Notes: generated from the letters alone by a model not told the origin. DNA of 8,889 bases from Planctomycetota bacterium (GCA_016764635.1 JAESRM010000132.1:1-8889), one strand, 5' to 3'. Positions 1 through 7,723 are shown, counted from the first letter of the stretch. A program made the numbers and translations.

Positions 1-2
1 TG

Positions 3-74
3 GAGTTCAAGGGCAAGAACGTGCTCCTGGTGGACGACTCGGTCGTTCGCGGCAACACGGCCAAGCGCATCGTG
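3..74 (+). pseudogene. purF: Fragment of amidophosphoribosyltransferase (PurF), PRPP-binding loop only
   Basis: The frame is open from the left edge and reads EFKGKNVLLVDDSVVRGNT. This is the PRPP-binding signature (hydrophobic strand, then DDSxVRGxT) of PurF, which makes phosphoribosylamine from PRPP and glutamine in the first committed step of purine synthesis. In PurF this loop lies roughly three quarters along the protein and should be followed by a stretch like 'AREAGAKKVY' and the rest of the phosphoribosyltransferase domain. Here the similarity stops after about 'AKRIV', and the reading frame continues as a RecD2 helicase. Only about 24 codons of PurF are visible, so the upstream part of the gene, if present, lies outside the window. 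The PurF identity of the motif is strong. Whether the join is biological or an assembly artefact cannot be decided here. Confidence 0.8.
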
Positions 75-1949
75 GACACGCTCGGAACGGACACCCTGGA
101 TCGCATCGCCAACGACCCCCTGTGCCTCAAGGGCATCCGTGGGCTGCGCCCTGAGGCCGCTGACGCCCTGCGGGAGGCCCTGGCCGACCAGGTTGTCATG
201 CACCGCTCCCTGGCCTTCCTGCTCGGCCTGGGGCTCGCTACCCACCAGGCCCGGGCCGTGCTCGAAAAATACGCCGCCAACGCCGAGGCCGAAGTGCGCC
301 GTGACCCGTACCGCCTGGCAGCCATCCCCGGCATCGGCTTCGCCACCGCCGACCGTACGGCCCGCTCCCTGGGCATCGGCGAGCACGACCCGCGCCGCCT
401 CAAGGCCGGCCTGCAATACAGCCTCCAGGAGAGCGCCGACGATGGACACTCCTGCCGCCGGGTGGATTCCCTGCTCGAGGAGACCGTCGAACGCCTGAGC
501 CTGCCGCGTAGCATCGCCGGCGATTTGGCCGATGCCCTCCAGGACCTCGCCCACAGCGACCAACTGCGCATCGAAACCCTGATCCTCGGACTTGAGGATT
601 CCGCAGACCCCTGCGCCCACGTCTACCTGCCCTGGCTTTTCCATTCCGAAAAGCACGTGGCCAAGAACATCCAGCGCCTGCTGAAACAGGAGGCTCCGGC
701 CCTTGCGACGGCCGAACAACTCGAACGCATGGAAGCCTCTGGCGAGCTAAACCTCTCGCCCGACCAACGCGAGGCCGTGTTGCGCCTGCTCGCCACACCC
801 GTCGGCTTGCTCACCGGCGGCCCCGGCGTGGGCAAAACCACCATCGTGCGGCTCATCGTGGCCCTGGCCGAAAGCGCCGGAAGCCGGGTGGAGCTGGCCT
901 CGCCCACGGGCCGCGCCGCCAAGCGCCTGGCCGAAGCCACCGGACGCCCCGCCAAAACAGTGCACCGCCTATTGGGTTACGCACCCAACGGCAAGGGCTC
1001 CGGCTTCACGCGTAACGCCGACGAACCGCTCGAAGCAGACCTCATTATTGTCGACGAGATCTCCATGCTCGATGTGGTGCTCGCCCACCATCTGCTGCAA
1101 GCGGTCGCCAATGGCACACGCCTGATCCTTGTGGGCGACCCCGATCAGCTGCCCTCCGTCACCGCCGGCAACGTATTGGCAGACTTGCTCGAGAGCAAGG
1201 TTTTGACCACCGCGCGCTTGACCCATATCTTCCGCCAAGGTGCTTCCAGTTTGATCGTGGAGAATGCCCACCACATGTTGGCGGGCGAGCCCCTCGAATA
1301 CCCGGCCAAGGGCGACCTCTCCCGGGACTTCTACTTCTTCCAAAGCCAGAACCCGGCCGCTACCGCCGACCTCCTGGTCGACATCATCACGCGTCGCCTC
1401 AAAGAGACCTTCGACGTGGATTGGATGACCGATGTGCAGGTCATCGCGCCCATGTACAAGGGCGACTGCGGCGTGGACGCGCTCAACGATCGCTTGCGCG
1501 AGGCGCAAGGCATCGGCGGACGCGAAGTCGAGATCGGCTTCAACAAGTGGCGTACCGGCGACCGCGTCCTGCACACGCGCAACGACTACGAGCGCGAAAT
1601 TTTCAACGGGGACATGGGCCGCATCACGGACATCGCGGCGGACGGCGTCGTCACGGTCAAATTCCCTGAACAGGACGTGACCTATACGGGCCGCGAACTG
1701 AACGACCTCCGACCCGCTTTTGCGATCACCGTGCACCGCAGCCAAGGCGCGGAATTCCCCGTGGTCATCATCCCGCTCACCCAACAGCACTGGATGATGC
1801 TGCGCAAGAAGCTGCTCTACACAGCCATCACACGCGCCCGAAAATTGGTCATCCTGGTCGGATCCCAGGACGCACTCAAGACCGCACTGAACAGCGCGGA
1901 CGACAGCGTCCGCGCCAGTCTGCTGCGCGAACGGCTGCAGATGCCCTAA
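3..1949 (+). CDS. recD2: RecD2-type ATP-dependent DNA helicase (SF1B), N-terminus replaced by PurF fragment
   Basis: Superfamily 1B 5'-3' DNA helicase of the RecD2 type, the form found apart from RecBC and linked to DNA repair and replication-stress tolerance. Counting from the GTG at 21, helix-hairpin-helix-like repeats occupy about residues 15-125, including DPYRLAAIPGIGFATADR. The helicase motifs follow in order: Walker A GGPGVGKT (266-273), motif Ia ASPTGRAAKRL (293-303), Walker B IIVDEISML (342-350), motif III GDPDQLPSV (372-380), LTHIFRQ (400-406), then AITVHRSQGAEFP (568-580) and LLYTAITRARK (598-608). All key ATPase residues are present. RecD2 proteins are usually a little over 700 residues, and the first roughly 100 (an OB/SH3-like N-terminal domain) are absent. 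In their place is a PurF PRPP loop, with the join between about 51 and 80. No true start can be assigned, because the frame is open to the left edge and the GTG at 21 lies inside the PurF motif. The helicase identity is secure, but the integrity of the 5' end is doubtful. Confidence 0.93.
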   Translation, partial: EFKGKNVLLVDDSVVRGNTAKRIVDTLGTDTLDRIANDPLCLKGIRGLRPEAADALREALADQVVMHRSLAFLLGLGLATHQARAVLEKYAANAEAEVRRDPYRLAAIPGIGFATADRTARSLGIGEHDPRRLKAGLQYSLQESADDGHSCRRVDSLLEETVERLSLPRSIAGDLADALQDLAHSDQLRIETLILGLEDSADPCAHVYLPWLFHSEKHVAKNIQRLLKQEAPALATAEQLERMEASGELNLSPDQREAVLRLLATPVGLLTGGPGVGKTTIVRLIVALAESAGSRVELASPTGRAAKRLAEATGRPAKTVHRLLGYAPNGKGSGFTRNADEPLEADLIIVDEISMLDVVLAHHLLQAVANGTRLILVGDPDQLPSVTAGNVLADLLESKVLTTARLTHIFRQGASSLIVENAHHMLAGEPLEYPAKGDLSRDFYFFQSQNPAATADLLVDIITRRLKETFDVDWMTDVQVIAPMYKGDCGVDALNDRLREAQGIGGREVEIGFNKWRTGDRVLHTRNDYEREIFNGDMGRITDIAADGVVTVKFPEQDVTYTGRELNDLRPAFAITVHRSQGAEFPVVIIPLTQQHWMMLRKKLLYTAITRARKLVILVGSQDALKTALNSADDSVRASLLRERLQMP

Positions 1950-1971
1950 ACCACTAATCGACGATCACGAC

Positions 1972-2535
1972 ATGACCCGCTTCCGCATTCTCAAACCCCT
2001 CTACGCTTTCGTTCTGGGCCTTTCGATCGGGGCCTGCTCTAGCACGCAAGCCATTCAGCAGGTCAGCATCCCGATCGGAGTCCCCGGGCAGCGCATCTCC
2101 AATTTCTACCTGGGTACGGCAAAGGCTGAGGTCACGGGCCACCTAAACGGCAAGTCCCCTGCGAACCATTGGGACCTAAAAGTGGACGCCCGCTCCTTCG
2201 CCGAGAGGGTCCGATTCCAATGCAACGGCACGCGCAACATCATCCTCGTGGGAAACGGACAGGAGTCGCAATTCAGACTACTCGCTACCGACCCTGCCGC
2301 CTGGTTCCCGCGCGACCTTGGAAGCAGTGCGGACGCCGCTGGAGTCAAAGCCCCTGATCGGTCGAGAGACTACTGGACCCCAGCCCAACAGAACTGCGTC
2401 AAAGGAGCCATTCTGGCCATTCGCGGCCCCTATTCTGAGGACCGAAGCAAAAGCCCAATCGGCGCCCTGGTCTTCGTGAAGAGCGTAAACGACGGCACCG
2501 GCAACCTGGAAATCCTAATCGCCAAGCAGCGCTAG
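1972..2535 (+). CDS. Small predicted lipoprotein of unknown function
   Basis: This 187-residue protein begins MTRFRILKPL, a basic N-region. A hydrophobic stretch YAFVLGLSIGAC follows and ends in a lipobox (I-G-A-C), with Cys22 the predicted lipidated residue. Ser at +2 is compatible with sorting to the outer membrane in Gram-negatives. I do not recognise a family for the mature part. It is polar, looks mainly beta/mixed, and contains two more cysteines (84 and 142) that could form a disulfide in the periplasm. The gene starts 22 bases after the helicase stop. No clear Shine-Dalgarno sequence precedes the ATG, but the well-formed signal peptide at this start supports it. It faces the TPR/FGE gene tail to tail. 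The stop is 43 bases from the reconstructed end of that gene, whereas the frameshifted frame of that gene would overlap this gene by 21 bases. Confidence 0.75.
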   Translation: MTRFRILKPLYAFVLGLSIGACSSTQAIQQVSIPIGVPGQRISNFYLGTAKAEVTGHLNGKSPANHWDLKVDARSFAERVRFQCNGTRNIILVGNGQESQFRLLATDPAAWFPRDLGSSADAAGVKAPDRSRDYWTPAQQNCVKGAILAIRGPYSEDRSKSPIGALVFVKSVNDGTGNLEILIAKQR

Positions 2536-2578
2536 ACCCCATTGCCCGGCGACCTTCCCTAGCCACATGGATGCGAGC

Positions 2579-4248
2579 CTACCGAGCTTCGCGCACCACT
2601 CGGAAGCCCACATCGGGCGACTTGAATGAAGACGCGAACCGGGCCCTGTGGGCGGAGCGGCAGGCGCTGCTTCCACTGGTAAAAGCCCCGCCCCTGACCA
2701 CACGCAACGTTCCTGAATCGGGCCCATGGGATCGACAAGCGGCGCCCCCAGGTGCGGCGCATAGTAGTCGAAAACCCATTCGTACACGTTCCCGTGCATG
2801 TCCGAAAAACCCCATGGGTTGGCCTCGAGCTTGCCGACAGGGTGGAGCGTTGAGATCCCCTTTTCGGAGTCCCTATACCAAGCGTGAGCCTTCAAGCTTG
2901 TTGACTTCTCGCCAAAGGAGAATGTCCCCATCCCTCCTGCGCGGCAGGCATACTCCCATTCGGCCTCGGTCGGCAAGCGGTACAAGACGCCCTCCCGCTC
3001 CGAAAGCCGTTTGCAAAATTCAGCAGCTTGGAGCCACGTGACGCGATGAACCGGCAAGTCCTGCCCAGCATGAACACTAGGATTGTTCTCCATGACTTCC
3101 TGCCACTGGGCCTGGGTCACCTCGGTCGCTCCCATATAAAAAGGCACGCTCAGAACCACTTCGGTTTGCACCTCGCTCATCACATTGCGATCCACTTCAC
3201 TGGCCGGACTACCCATGGTGAAACGCCCCGGAGCTACCCGCTTCAGCAGCATACCCACAGTATTCGTCAGCTCAGGAGGTGTATTCTTAAGGGCTTGAAT
3301 CGGCTGGGAAAGCTGTGCAAGCGCACGCTGGCCGAACGTGTCGCGTAGCAGACCCTGAAAACCAAGATGGTCCGCCAAGGTACGCAGTCGTTCATCCTCT
3401 AGAATCAACTCCCGCGGAATACCGCCCCTTTGAATGGCTTCTCGTAGGTAGAACACGGCGATATCGGGCGTCCCTTGCAAAACCGCTAAGCGCGCCAACT
3501 GCAAGTGCGCTGCATAACGCTCAGGCATCAGCACCGCCGCGGAAACCAGTAGAGCCTTCGCGGTCGGCAAACGATTGCCCAACACGTGCAAGGCCGCAGC
3601 GGAAAGGTCGGAAGAATAGCGATGGGAAACCAAGGGCTCGACAAGGGCCAGATAAGCCAATGCCTGCTCCGCCATGGCGTCCCCCCCGCCCTTTGTCACC
3701 AGTTGCAAAAGCAAGGCACGGGCCGGACCATATTCCTGAATTGCCATCCAAGCCAACGCAGCCTCGATGGCGATGGCGCGCAACTTGGGCTTTAGCAGCC
3801 ACGCGGCTGTCAATTCCCTGGCGGCTTTGGCAGCCAAGTTTTGCTCGAGAGCTTCGCGCCCCGCCTTGAGATGGGCGTCAAAGGCCGCTTCGCTGGATGC
3901 TCGCCAAAGATCCCTACGCACTTCCTTGAGAGCCTCCAGTTTCCCCTTTGGAGCTCGGGCAATCGCATTCTCCAGGGCTTCAAGTGCTAGTTTATGGCGC
4001 GCCGTGGCGTGCAGGGCCAAACATGCGACCAGGTAGGCCTCGTAACGATCCGGACCCAGTCCCGCCGCGGCTGCCGCAATGTTCAAAGCCTTGGACCACT
4101 GTCTTTCATCCAAGGCGCCATGCCCCGCGGCGAGCAGACTTTCATAGCTCACCTGATCGGATTCTTGCTCTACTTGCGCGCCCGAGCACGCACCGATTGG
4201 ATCGACTGGAAAAACCAGTGACGCCATCAAAATTAGGGAATGGATCAT
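2579..4248 (-). pseudogene. Secreted TPR protein with C-terminal FGE-sulfatase (SUMF1-like) domain, frameshifted near 3' end
   Basis: From the ATG at 4248 the protein has a short hydrophobic leader ending in PIGAC (Cys21, Ser at +2), a possible lipobox although the N-region lacks Lys/Arg. An alpha-helical repeat region resembling tetratricopeptide repeats covers about 35-290. An FGE-sulfatase/SUMF1-type domain starts near 336: APGRFTMGS (339-347), VTQAQWQEVM, LPVHRVTWLQAAEFC, YRLPTEAEWEYACR (423-436) and DMHGNVYEW (483-491). After Gly509 the original frame turns into non-homologous sequence and runs to a stop at 2515. The family's terminal block (VVRGGAF, CRSAHR, then GFRVVRE and a stop) sits in the next frame at 2579-2704. 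One base missing in the GGGCCC at 2720-2725 explains this, and restoring it gives about 556 residues. The double-cysteine pair of catalytic formylglycine-generating enzymes is not seen, so a non-catalytic or different role is likely. It starts 23 bases after the stop of the coiled-coil gene, with a weak AGG as possible ribosome site. Annotated without correction it would be 2515-4248, 577 residues. Confidence 0.85.
2719..2727 (-). other. Apparent one-base frameshift site in the FGE-domain gene
   Basis: On the minus strand the upstream frame reads DPMGP and then leaves the family pattern, while the adjacent frame reads GPDSGTLRVVRGGAF from the same place. The two frames meet at GGGCCC (2720-2725). 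Adding one G or C there joins them into a normal FGE-type C-terminus. This could be a sequencing or assembly indel or a real mutation. The site is not a classical slippery heptamer, so programmed frameshifting is unlikely. Confidence 0.8.
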
Positions 4249-4271
4249 TGAGTGTTTACCTGTACAGCGGC

Positions 4272-5897
4272 TCAGTAGCCCCGGGTTCCAAAGAATTGTT
4301 CCTTCATGTCCTCTATGTAGGAGTACACACCTTCGAGGTACTTCGTGAGGCCTGGGTCATGGGGTAGGAACCATTTGTGAATGCCCACGTCTGGGTCGAT
4401 TTCTCGCAATATGGAGTCGATTTCGTATTCACTCAAACTGCCTCCGCGTGACTGCCGGAGTGCCTCCCGCATCTCGCGCACATTCCAACGGCGCACAGAT
4501 AGGATCGCCAAATCAAATCCGATTCCGAAGCGCAAATTCTTTGGCGTGACCGTAGGCCACCCTTTTGTCCCAACCTGCATGATCACATTGTCGAGTACCG
4601 TGGGCGAGATGTCTTTTGGAGTGAGCTGTTTGAAGGGTGCTAGGAAATCCATGAGACGTTCAACATTCGCGCGTGCGACTTCAGGTCGCTTTTGGAACCA
4701 GCCACCCAAACTCTCAGCCAATCTCATGGCCCCGTCCTGCAGCGCCGACAAGCCGGAGATTTCGGTTTGAGACTCCTCAACCGCATCTGCGTACTGCTCG
4801 CGAATGTTCCGAATGGCCTCAGCGGTACGCATGCGAGTTACGGCAAGTCGTGGATCCGGGACCGCGCCCCAATTGCCATGCAACTGAAGCCCCATCGGGG
4901 AATAGCCGCCCATTCCGGCCTTTGACAAAGCCAGGACGATTCGTTGCTCCTCCTCGCCCCTGGCCTGTTGACGGTTGAATAGAACTCGACCGTAGTTATC
5001 TAGGGTTTCCGCTGAGCGCTCCGCGTTTCTTGCCTGGGTCGTCCGGCGACTCTCCCGCAATTCTTGCAAGCGCTCTTCGACCTTATCCGCCATTTCGAGA
5101 TCGCCACGAGCAATGAGCAAGGACATGGCTAGCTCGGCACGCTTTATTGGGGGCTCTGAGCGCATCCGGTCTAATTGGCTTTGGGTTCGCTGGGCGAGCA
5201 TGCGCTCAAGCCAAGATTGGTGCCAGAAGGAATCACCCTCAGAGTTTCTAGCCTTATAGGCCGCGATGGCCTGGGCCAACCGTCCTCGCAACTTAGAGCC
5301 TTCGCGTATACGGCGCATGTACGCACGTACTTCAATGTTCACGATCTGCTCGATCAGGGCACTAGAACGCCGATCGTGCCGTTCCCTGAGAGTCTTGATC
5401 TGCTTGTTGTAGCGCACCTCCAAGGCGGCCATCTCCTTGTCATAGGCCTCCATTTGCTTCTGAATTTGATCGGGCGTCATAGGAATCGCCTTGCCGTTGA
5501 CCTCGGTCAGGTGTTCAGGGAACGGAGCTTTGGTCTGCCGCTCGATCTTCGACTTACTACGCTTGCACACGCTGCAAAACATGCCCGCCGCAAGCTCCTT
5601 GCGCGTCAGTTCCTTCTCTGCGAGCAGCTCCGCCAACTTCGAATCGCGCTCCGAAGTCAATCGGTAGTCCTCCTCAAAAAACTTCTGAAGCTCCTCGTTC
5701 GATTTGATCCTGAGCGTGTCCGCGAGAGCTTCTTCCGCGGCCGCACGGATACGCCCGGAAGCAATGCGTTGTGCTATGGAAATGATACGCCCAGCCGTTT
5801 CAGCCCTTGCCACATCGCCCAGGACCAAGAGCAACAACAATGCCACTCCAGCATTCCGGAAAACGGAGGCGGTTCTTGTGTTTACGGCAAAGGACAT
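4272..5897 (-). CDS. Exported helical/coiled-coil protein with a CxxC motif, function unknown
   Basis: This 541-residue protein has a clear Sec signal peptide: a polar start with Arg9 and Arg14, the hydrophobic core AGVALLLLLVLGDV, and an AxA site (ARA, residues 30-32) before Glu33. The mature protein is very rich in charged residues and helical. Likely coiled-coil stretches lie at about 65-105, 140-215 and 265-320. One CxxC (Cys108-Ser-Val-Cys111, followed by KRSKSK) sits between the first two, and could be a disulfide/redox pair or half of a metal site. The C-terminal 200 residues look more globular and include GMGGYSPMGLQLHGNWG (about 328-344). I recognise no family. It lies between a CsgG/LpoB-like lipoprotein gene (102-base gap upstream) and the TPR/FGE gene (23-base gap downstream), all co-directional, so a shared envelope role is plausible. 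No good Shine-Dalgarno sequence precedes the ATG at 5897. The signal peptide justifies this start, although a nearby in-frame GTG four codons on cannot be excluded. Confidence 0.8.
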   Translation of the reverse strand: MSFAVNTRTASVFRNAGVALLLLLVLGDVARAETAGRIISIAQRIASGRIRAAAEEALADTLRIKSNEELQKFFEEDYRLTSERDSKLAELLAEKELTRKELAAGMFCSVCKRSKSKIERQTKAPFPEHLTEVNGKAIPMTPDQIQKQMEAYDKEMAALEVRYNKQIKTLRERHDRRSSALIEQIVNIEVRAYMRRIREGSKLRGRLAQAIAAYKARNSEGDSFWHQSWLERMLAQRTQSQLDRMRSEPPIKRAELAMSLLIARGDLEMADKVEERLQELRESRRTTQARNAERSAETLDNYGRVLFNRQQARGEEEQRIVLALSKAGMGGYSPMGLQLHGNWGAVPDPRLAVTRMRTAEAIRNIREQYADAVEESQTEISGLSALQDGAMRLAESLGGWFQKRPEVARANVERLMDFLAPFKQLTPKDISPTVLDNVIMQVGTKGWPTVTPKNLRFGIGFDLAILSVRRWNVREMREALRQSRGGSLSEYEIDSILREIDPDVGIHKWFLPHDPGLTKYLEGVYSYIEDMKEQFFGTRGY

Positions 5898-5917
5898 GGC
5901 TGCGGGGCGCGAATGGT

Positions 5918-5974
5918 CAAAAAGAGGGCGCGTGGAAGGTAGGTCCCTGGTGGATTCCTACGCTCCGCGCGCCC
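5918..5974 (-). terminator. Possible extended-hairpin terminator or attenuator
   Basis: On the minus strand GGGCGCG (5968-5974) pairs with CGCGCCC (5926-5932). Inside lies a second stem, GTAGG with CCTAC, extendable by TCC/GGA. The outer right arm is followed directly by TCTTTTTG (5918-5925). The hairpin plus T-tract resembles an intrinsic terminator, but the interior is long and has a 6/6 internal loop. It lies in the 102-base gap after the lipoprotein gene and ends about 20 bases before the start of the coiled-coil gene, so it would reduce or control read-through rather than simply end an operon. Confidence 0.35.
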
Positions 5975-5999
5975 ATTTATCGCTCAAGCAAAATGCTTA

Positions 6000-7478
6000 T
6001 CACTTGGCGGGAATTGTCGAGATCAATTCCTTTGCTGCTAGCTTGGCTAGGGCCGTGTAGTGCGTGGAAAGGAAATTCGCATAGGAGTCGTGCTCCCGGC
6101 GAATCGCTGTGCGCTCGCTGGTGGTACGCGCTGCGCGGTAACGTTCCTCAACAGACATCAGAGTCTCCTCTGTGGGCAACAGGGGACGCAGCTCGATGGG
6201 CTCCACGATGAACTCATAGGAGAACTCTTGGCGAAGGGCTTCGGGGCCATCCGAACCCAGCATCTCGTTCAAGGCGGCGACCATTTGATAGTACTCGGCA
6301 ACCTTTACGTTGACCTTCGAGGCCGGGGTAAGGACCTCGCCGGGTGCGGGCTGGTACTGGCCCGACTCAATGGCCAACTTGAGCCGCTGGGCCTGATTTG
6401 CCAGGGCACGCAAGTCCTTGTTGTAGTCCTTGATGCCTTTGTTGATCGCGCTTCCGTTGGAAACCGACTTGGATACCGGCAATTTGACCGTGTAGCCCGT
6501 CTTCAAGACATTGGCGGTGATCACGCGGTGCTCACCAACCCAAACGATCGCACCGCTTTGCACGTCGATCAGCATCGCGTTCAGGTAGCCGAAGAAGCCC
6601 GGCTGCGTGATCGTCCCATAACCGCTACGGTCCAAGGCGGTACGCAGGCCCGGATTCGCTTGGCAAACCGCGTCGATCTCTTTGAAGCTCGTCAGGTAGA
6701 GACGTTCGTCGGCCATGCTCTCGGTGGTGAACGTGTTCACTTGCAGAATGAAGTCAGCACGCGTCTCGCCAGACTGCGCTGCGCGGATCAACTCGGAGTT
6801 GTCGACCAATTCTTTGCTTTGACCCGGCTTGCGCCCACTGTTGCTCGCACGTGAAACGAATTCTTTCTCAATGCGACCCATTTCGGCGGCCCATTGATCC
6901 ACGGTCAACATGCCGGATTCTTTTTTCTCGGTGGCGGCTTGGATCGCTGCGGACTTGGCCTCGCTGTGACGCCGGTAGTAGTTCTGGTTGTCCGCTTCGC
7001 GTTGATCCCGAAGCTTGGCTTCGAACTTGGAGCGATCTACAACATTGAAGCCTTTGCCGATCAACGAGCGCACGATTTGCTGCTCGGCACGGTTGAAGTA
7101 ACCCGTGGTGCGGAAGCTACTGATGCCTTCGTCTGCGCCAGCTGAGGCGACCGCCGCCTCCTTGCTGCGCCCTTCTCGGAGCTGCTCCTCAACGGGAACA
7201 CTGATCACGATGGATGCATCCATCGGAACCGAGTAGTTGGGACGAGTGGTCACGCCCTCTTGCAGAACCTCGGGGTCGGTGGGGACCTGGGGAAAGTTCA
7301 CTGTGGTCGTCAGATCCTGGGACCCCGGGATCTCGCGCATGGGGAATTCCGAAATGGCCGGAACGGCCGATAGCACGGGCGCGGGCGGCGGCGGCGGAAG
7401 GGGCTTCGGCCCTGAAGAGCAGGCGAGGGAAACGACGGCAAGGCCAGTGGCCACAGCGATTTTAGTAATCGACAACAT
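6000..7478 (-). CDS. Proline-tethered lipoprotein with CsgG/LpoB-like features
   Basis: From the ATG at 7478 the protein has 492 residues. It begins MLSITKIAVATGLAVVSLAC, a signal peptide with lipobox S-L-A-C (Cys20, Ser at +2, compatible with the outer membrane). A proline-rich tether, KPLPPPPPAP, follows at about 25-34. The core resembles the CsgG/LpoB/TolB-type fold: FNRAEQQIVRSLIGKGFNVVDRSKFEAKL (128-156) matches the helix and 'VVDR' strand, ADFILQVNTF (241-250) matches the 'ADYxLxG' strand, and LNAMLIDVQSGAIVWVGEHRV (299-319) matches the 'LRLVDVxTGEVVW' hairpin. A charged helical insertion lies at about 156-210 and a helix-rich C-terminal part at 345-492. CsgG forms the curli secretion pore and LpoB activates a penicillin-binding protein, but neither function is implied here. 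An upstream in-frame ATG at 7589 exists. The start at 7478 is preferred because GAGG lies 7 bases before it and the lipoprotein signal begins there. It is the first gene of a leftward three-gene cluster of exported proteins. Confidence 0.78.
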   Translation of the reverse strand: MLSITKIAVATGLAVVSLACSSGPKPLPPPPPAPVLSAVPAISEFPMREIPGSQDLTTTVNFPQVPTDPEVLQEGVTTRPNYSVPMDASIVISVPVEEQLREGRSKEAAVASAGADEGISSFRTTGYFNRAEQQIVRSLIGKGFNVVDRSKFEAKLRDQREADNQNYYRRHSEAKSAAIQAATEKKESGMLTVDQWAAEMGRIEKEFVSRASNSGRKPGQSKELVDNSELIRAAQSGETRADFILQVNTFTTESMADERLYLTSFKEIDAVCQANPGLRTALDRSGYGTITQPGFFGYLNAMLIDVQSGAIVWVGEHRVITANVLKTGYTVKLPVSKSVSNGSAINKGIKDYNKDLRALANQAQRLKLAIESGQYQPAPGEVLTPASKVNVKVAEYYQMVAALNEMLGSDGPEALRQEFSYEFIVEPIELRPLLPTEETLMSVEERYRAARTTSERTAIRREHDSYANFLSTHYTALAKLAAKELISTIPAK

Positions 7479-7484
7479 GTATTT

Positions 7485-7488
7485 CCTC
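7485..7488 (-). promoter_or_regulatory. Ribosome binding site that decides the start at 7478
   Basis: The minus strand reads TTGAGGAAATACATG, a GAGG core (extended GAGGA) six to seven bases before the ATG at 7478. This supports the shorter protein starting with a lipoprotein signal peptide over the in-frame ATG at 7589, which would bury the signal 37 residues inside. Confidence 0.7.
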
Positions 7489-7723
7489 AAGAGGACTGAG
7501 CTTTCGGCAACCGAGTTGTGCATCTGACCGGTGGGAAGATACGGAAGCCCTGTGGATACTAGGGTAGCGCTGAGAGTCGGCCTGTCCACTCGACCTGGGA
7601 ACTTATTGCAAACCCTGCACCTCGGCGCTTGTGCAGCTCCGCAATGTACAACTCCGACCTTCTACGAGCGGTTCCCAGCCCCAGAACTGAACACCGGGAA
7701 CGCGAGCGGACTCCCGTTAATGC

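Noticed and set aside
969..1790. Long open frame on the minus strand opposite the helicase
   Set aside because: It is antisense to conserved helicase motifs, has a low-complexity His/Val/Asp-rich composition and no recognisable domain. It is a mirror of the GC-rich codon use on the other strand.
2515..2578. Extended C-terminus of the FGE gene in the uncorrected frame
   Set aside because: The tail has no family similarity and overlaps the neighbouring gene, whereas the adjacent frame supplies the expected domain end and stop at 2579.
5175..5942. A 255-residue plus-strand frame opposite the coiled-coil gene
   Set aside because: Its Leu/Arg/His-rich sequence mirrors the charged codons of the opposite gene, which itself has a convincing signal peptide.
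7556..7588. Candidate promoter for the lipoprotein gene (TAGTAT with TGGACA upstream)
   Set aside because: The spacing is about 21 bases, too long for a standard sigma-70 promoter, so it is not called.
7479..7589. N-terminal extension of the CsgG/LpoB-like lipoprotein to the ATG at 7589
   Set aside because: It would place the lipoprotein signal 37 residues inside the protein, and a good ribosome site marks the ATG at 7478.
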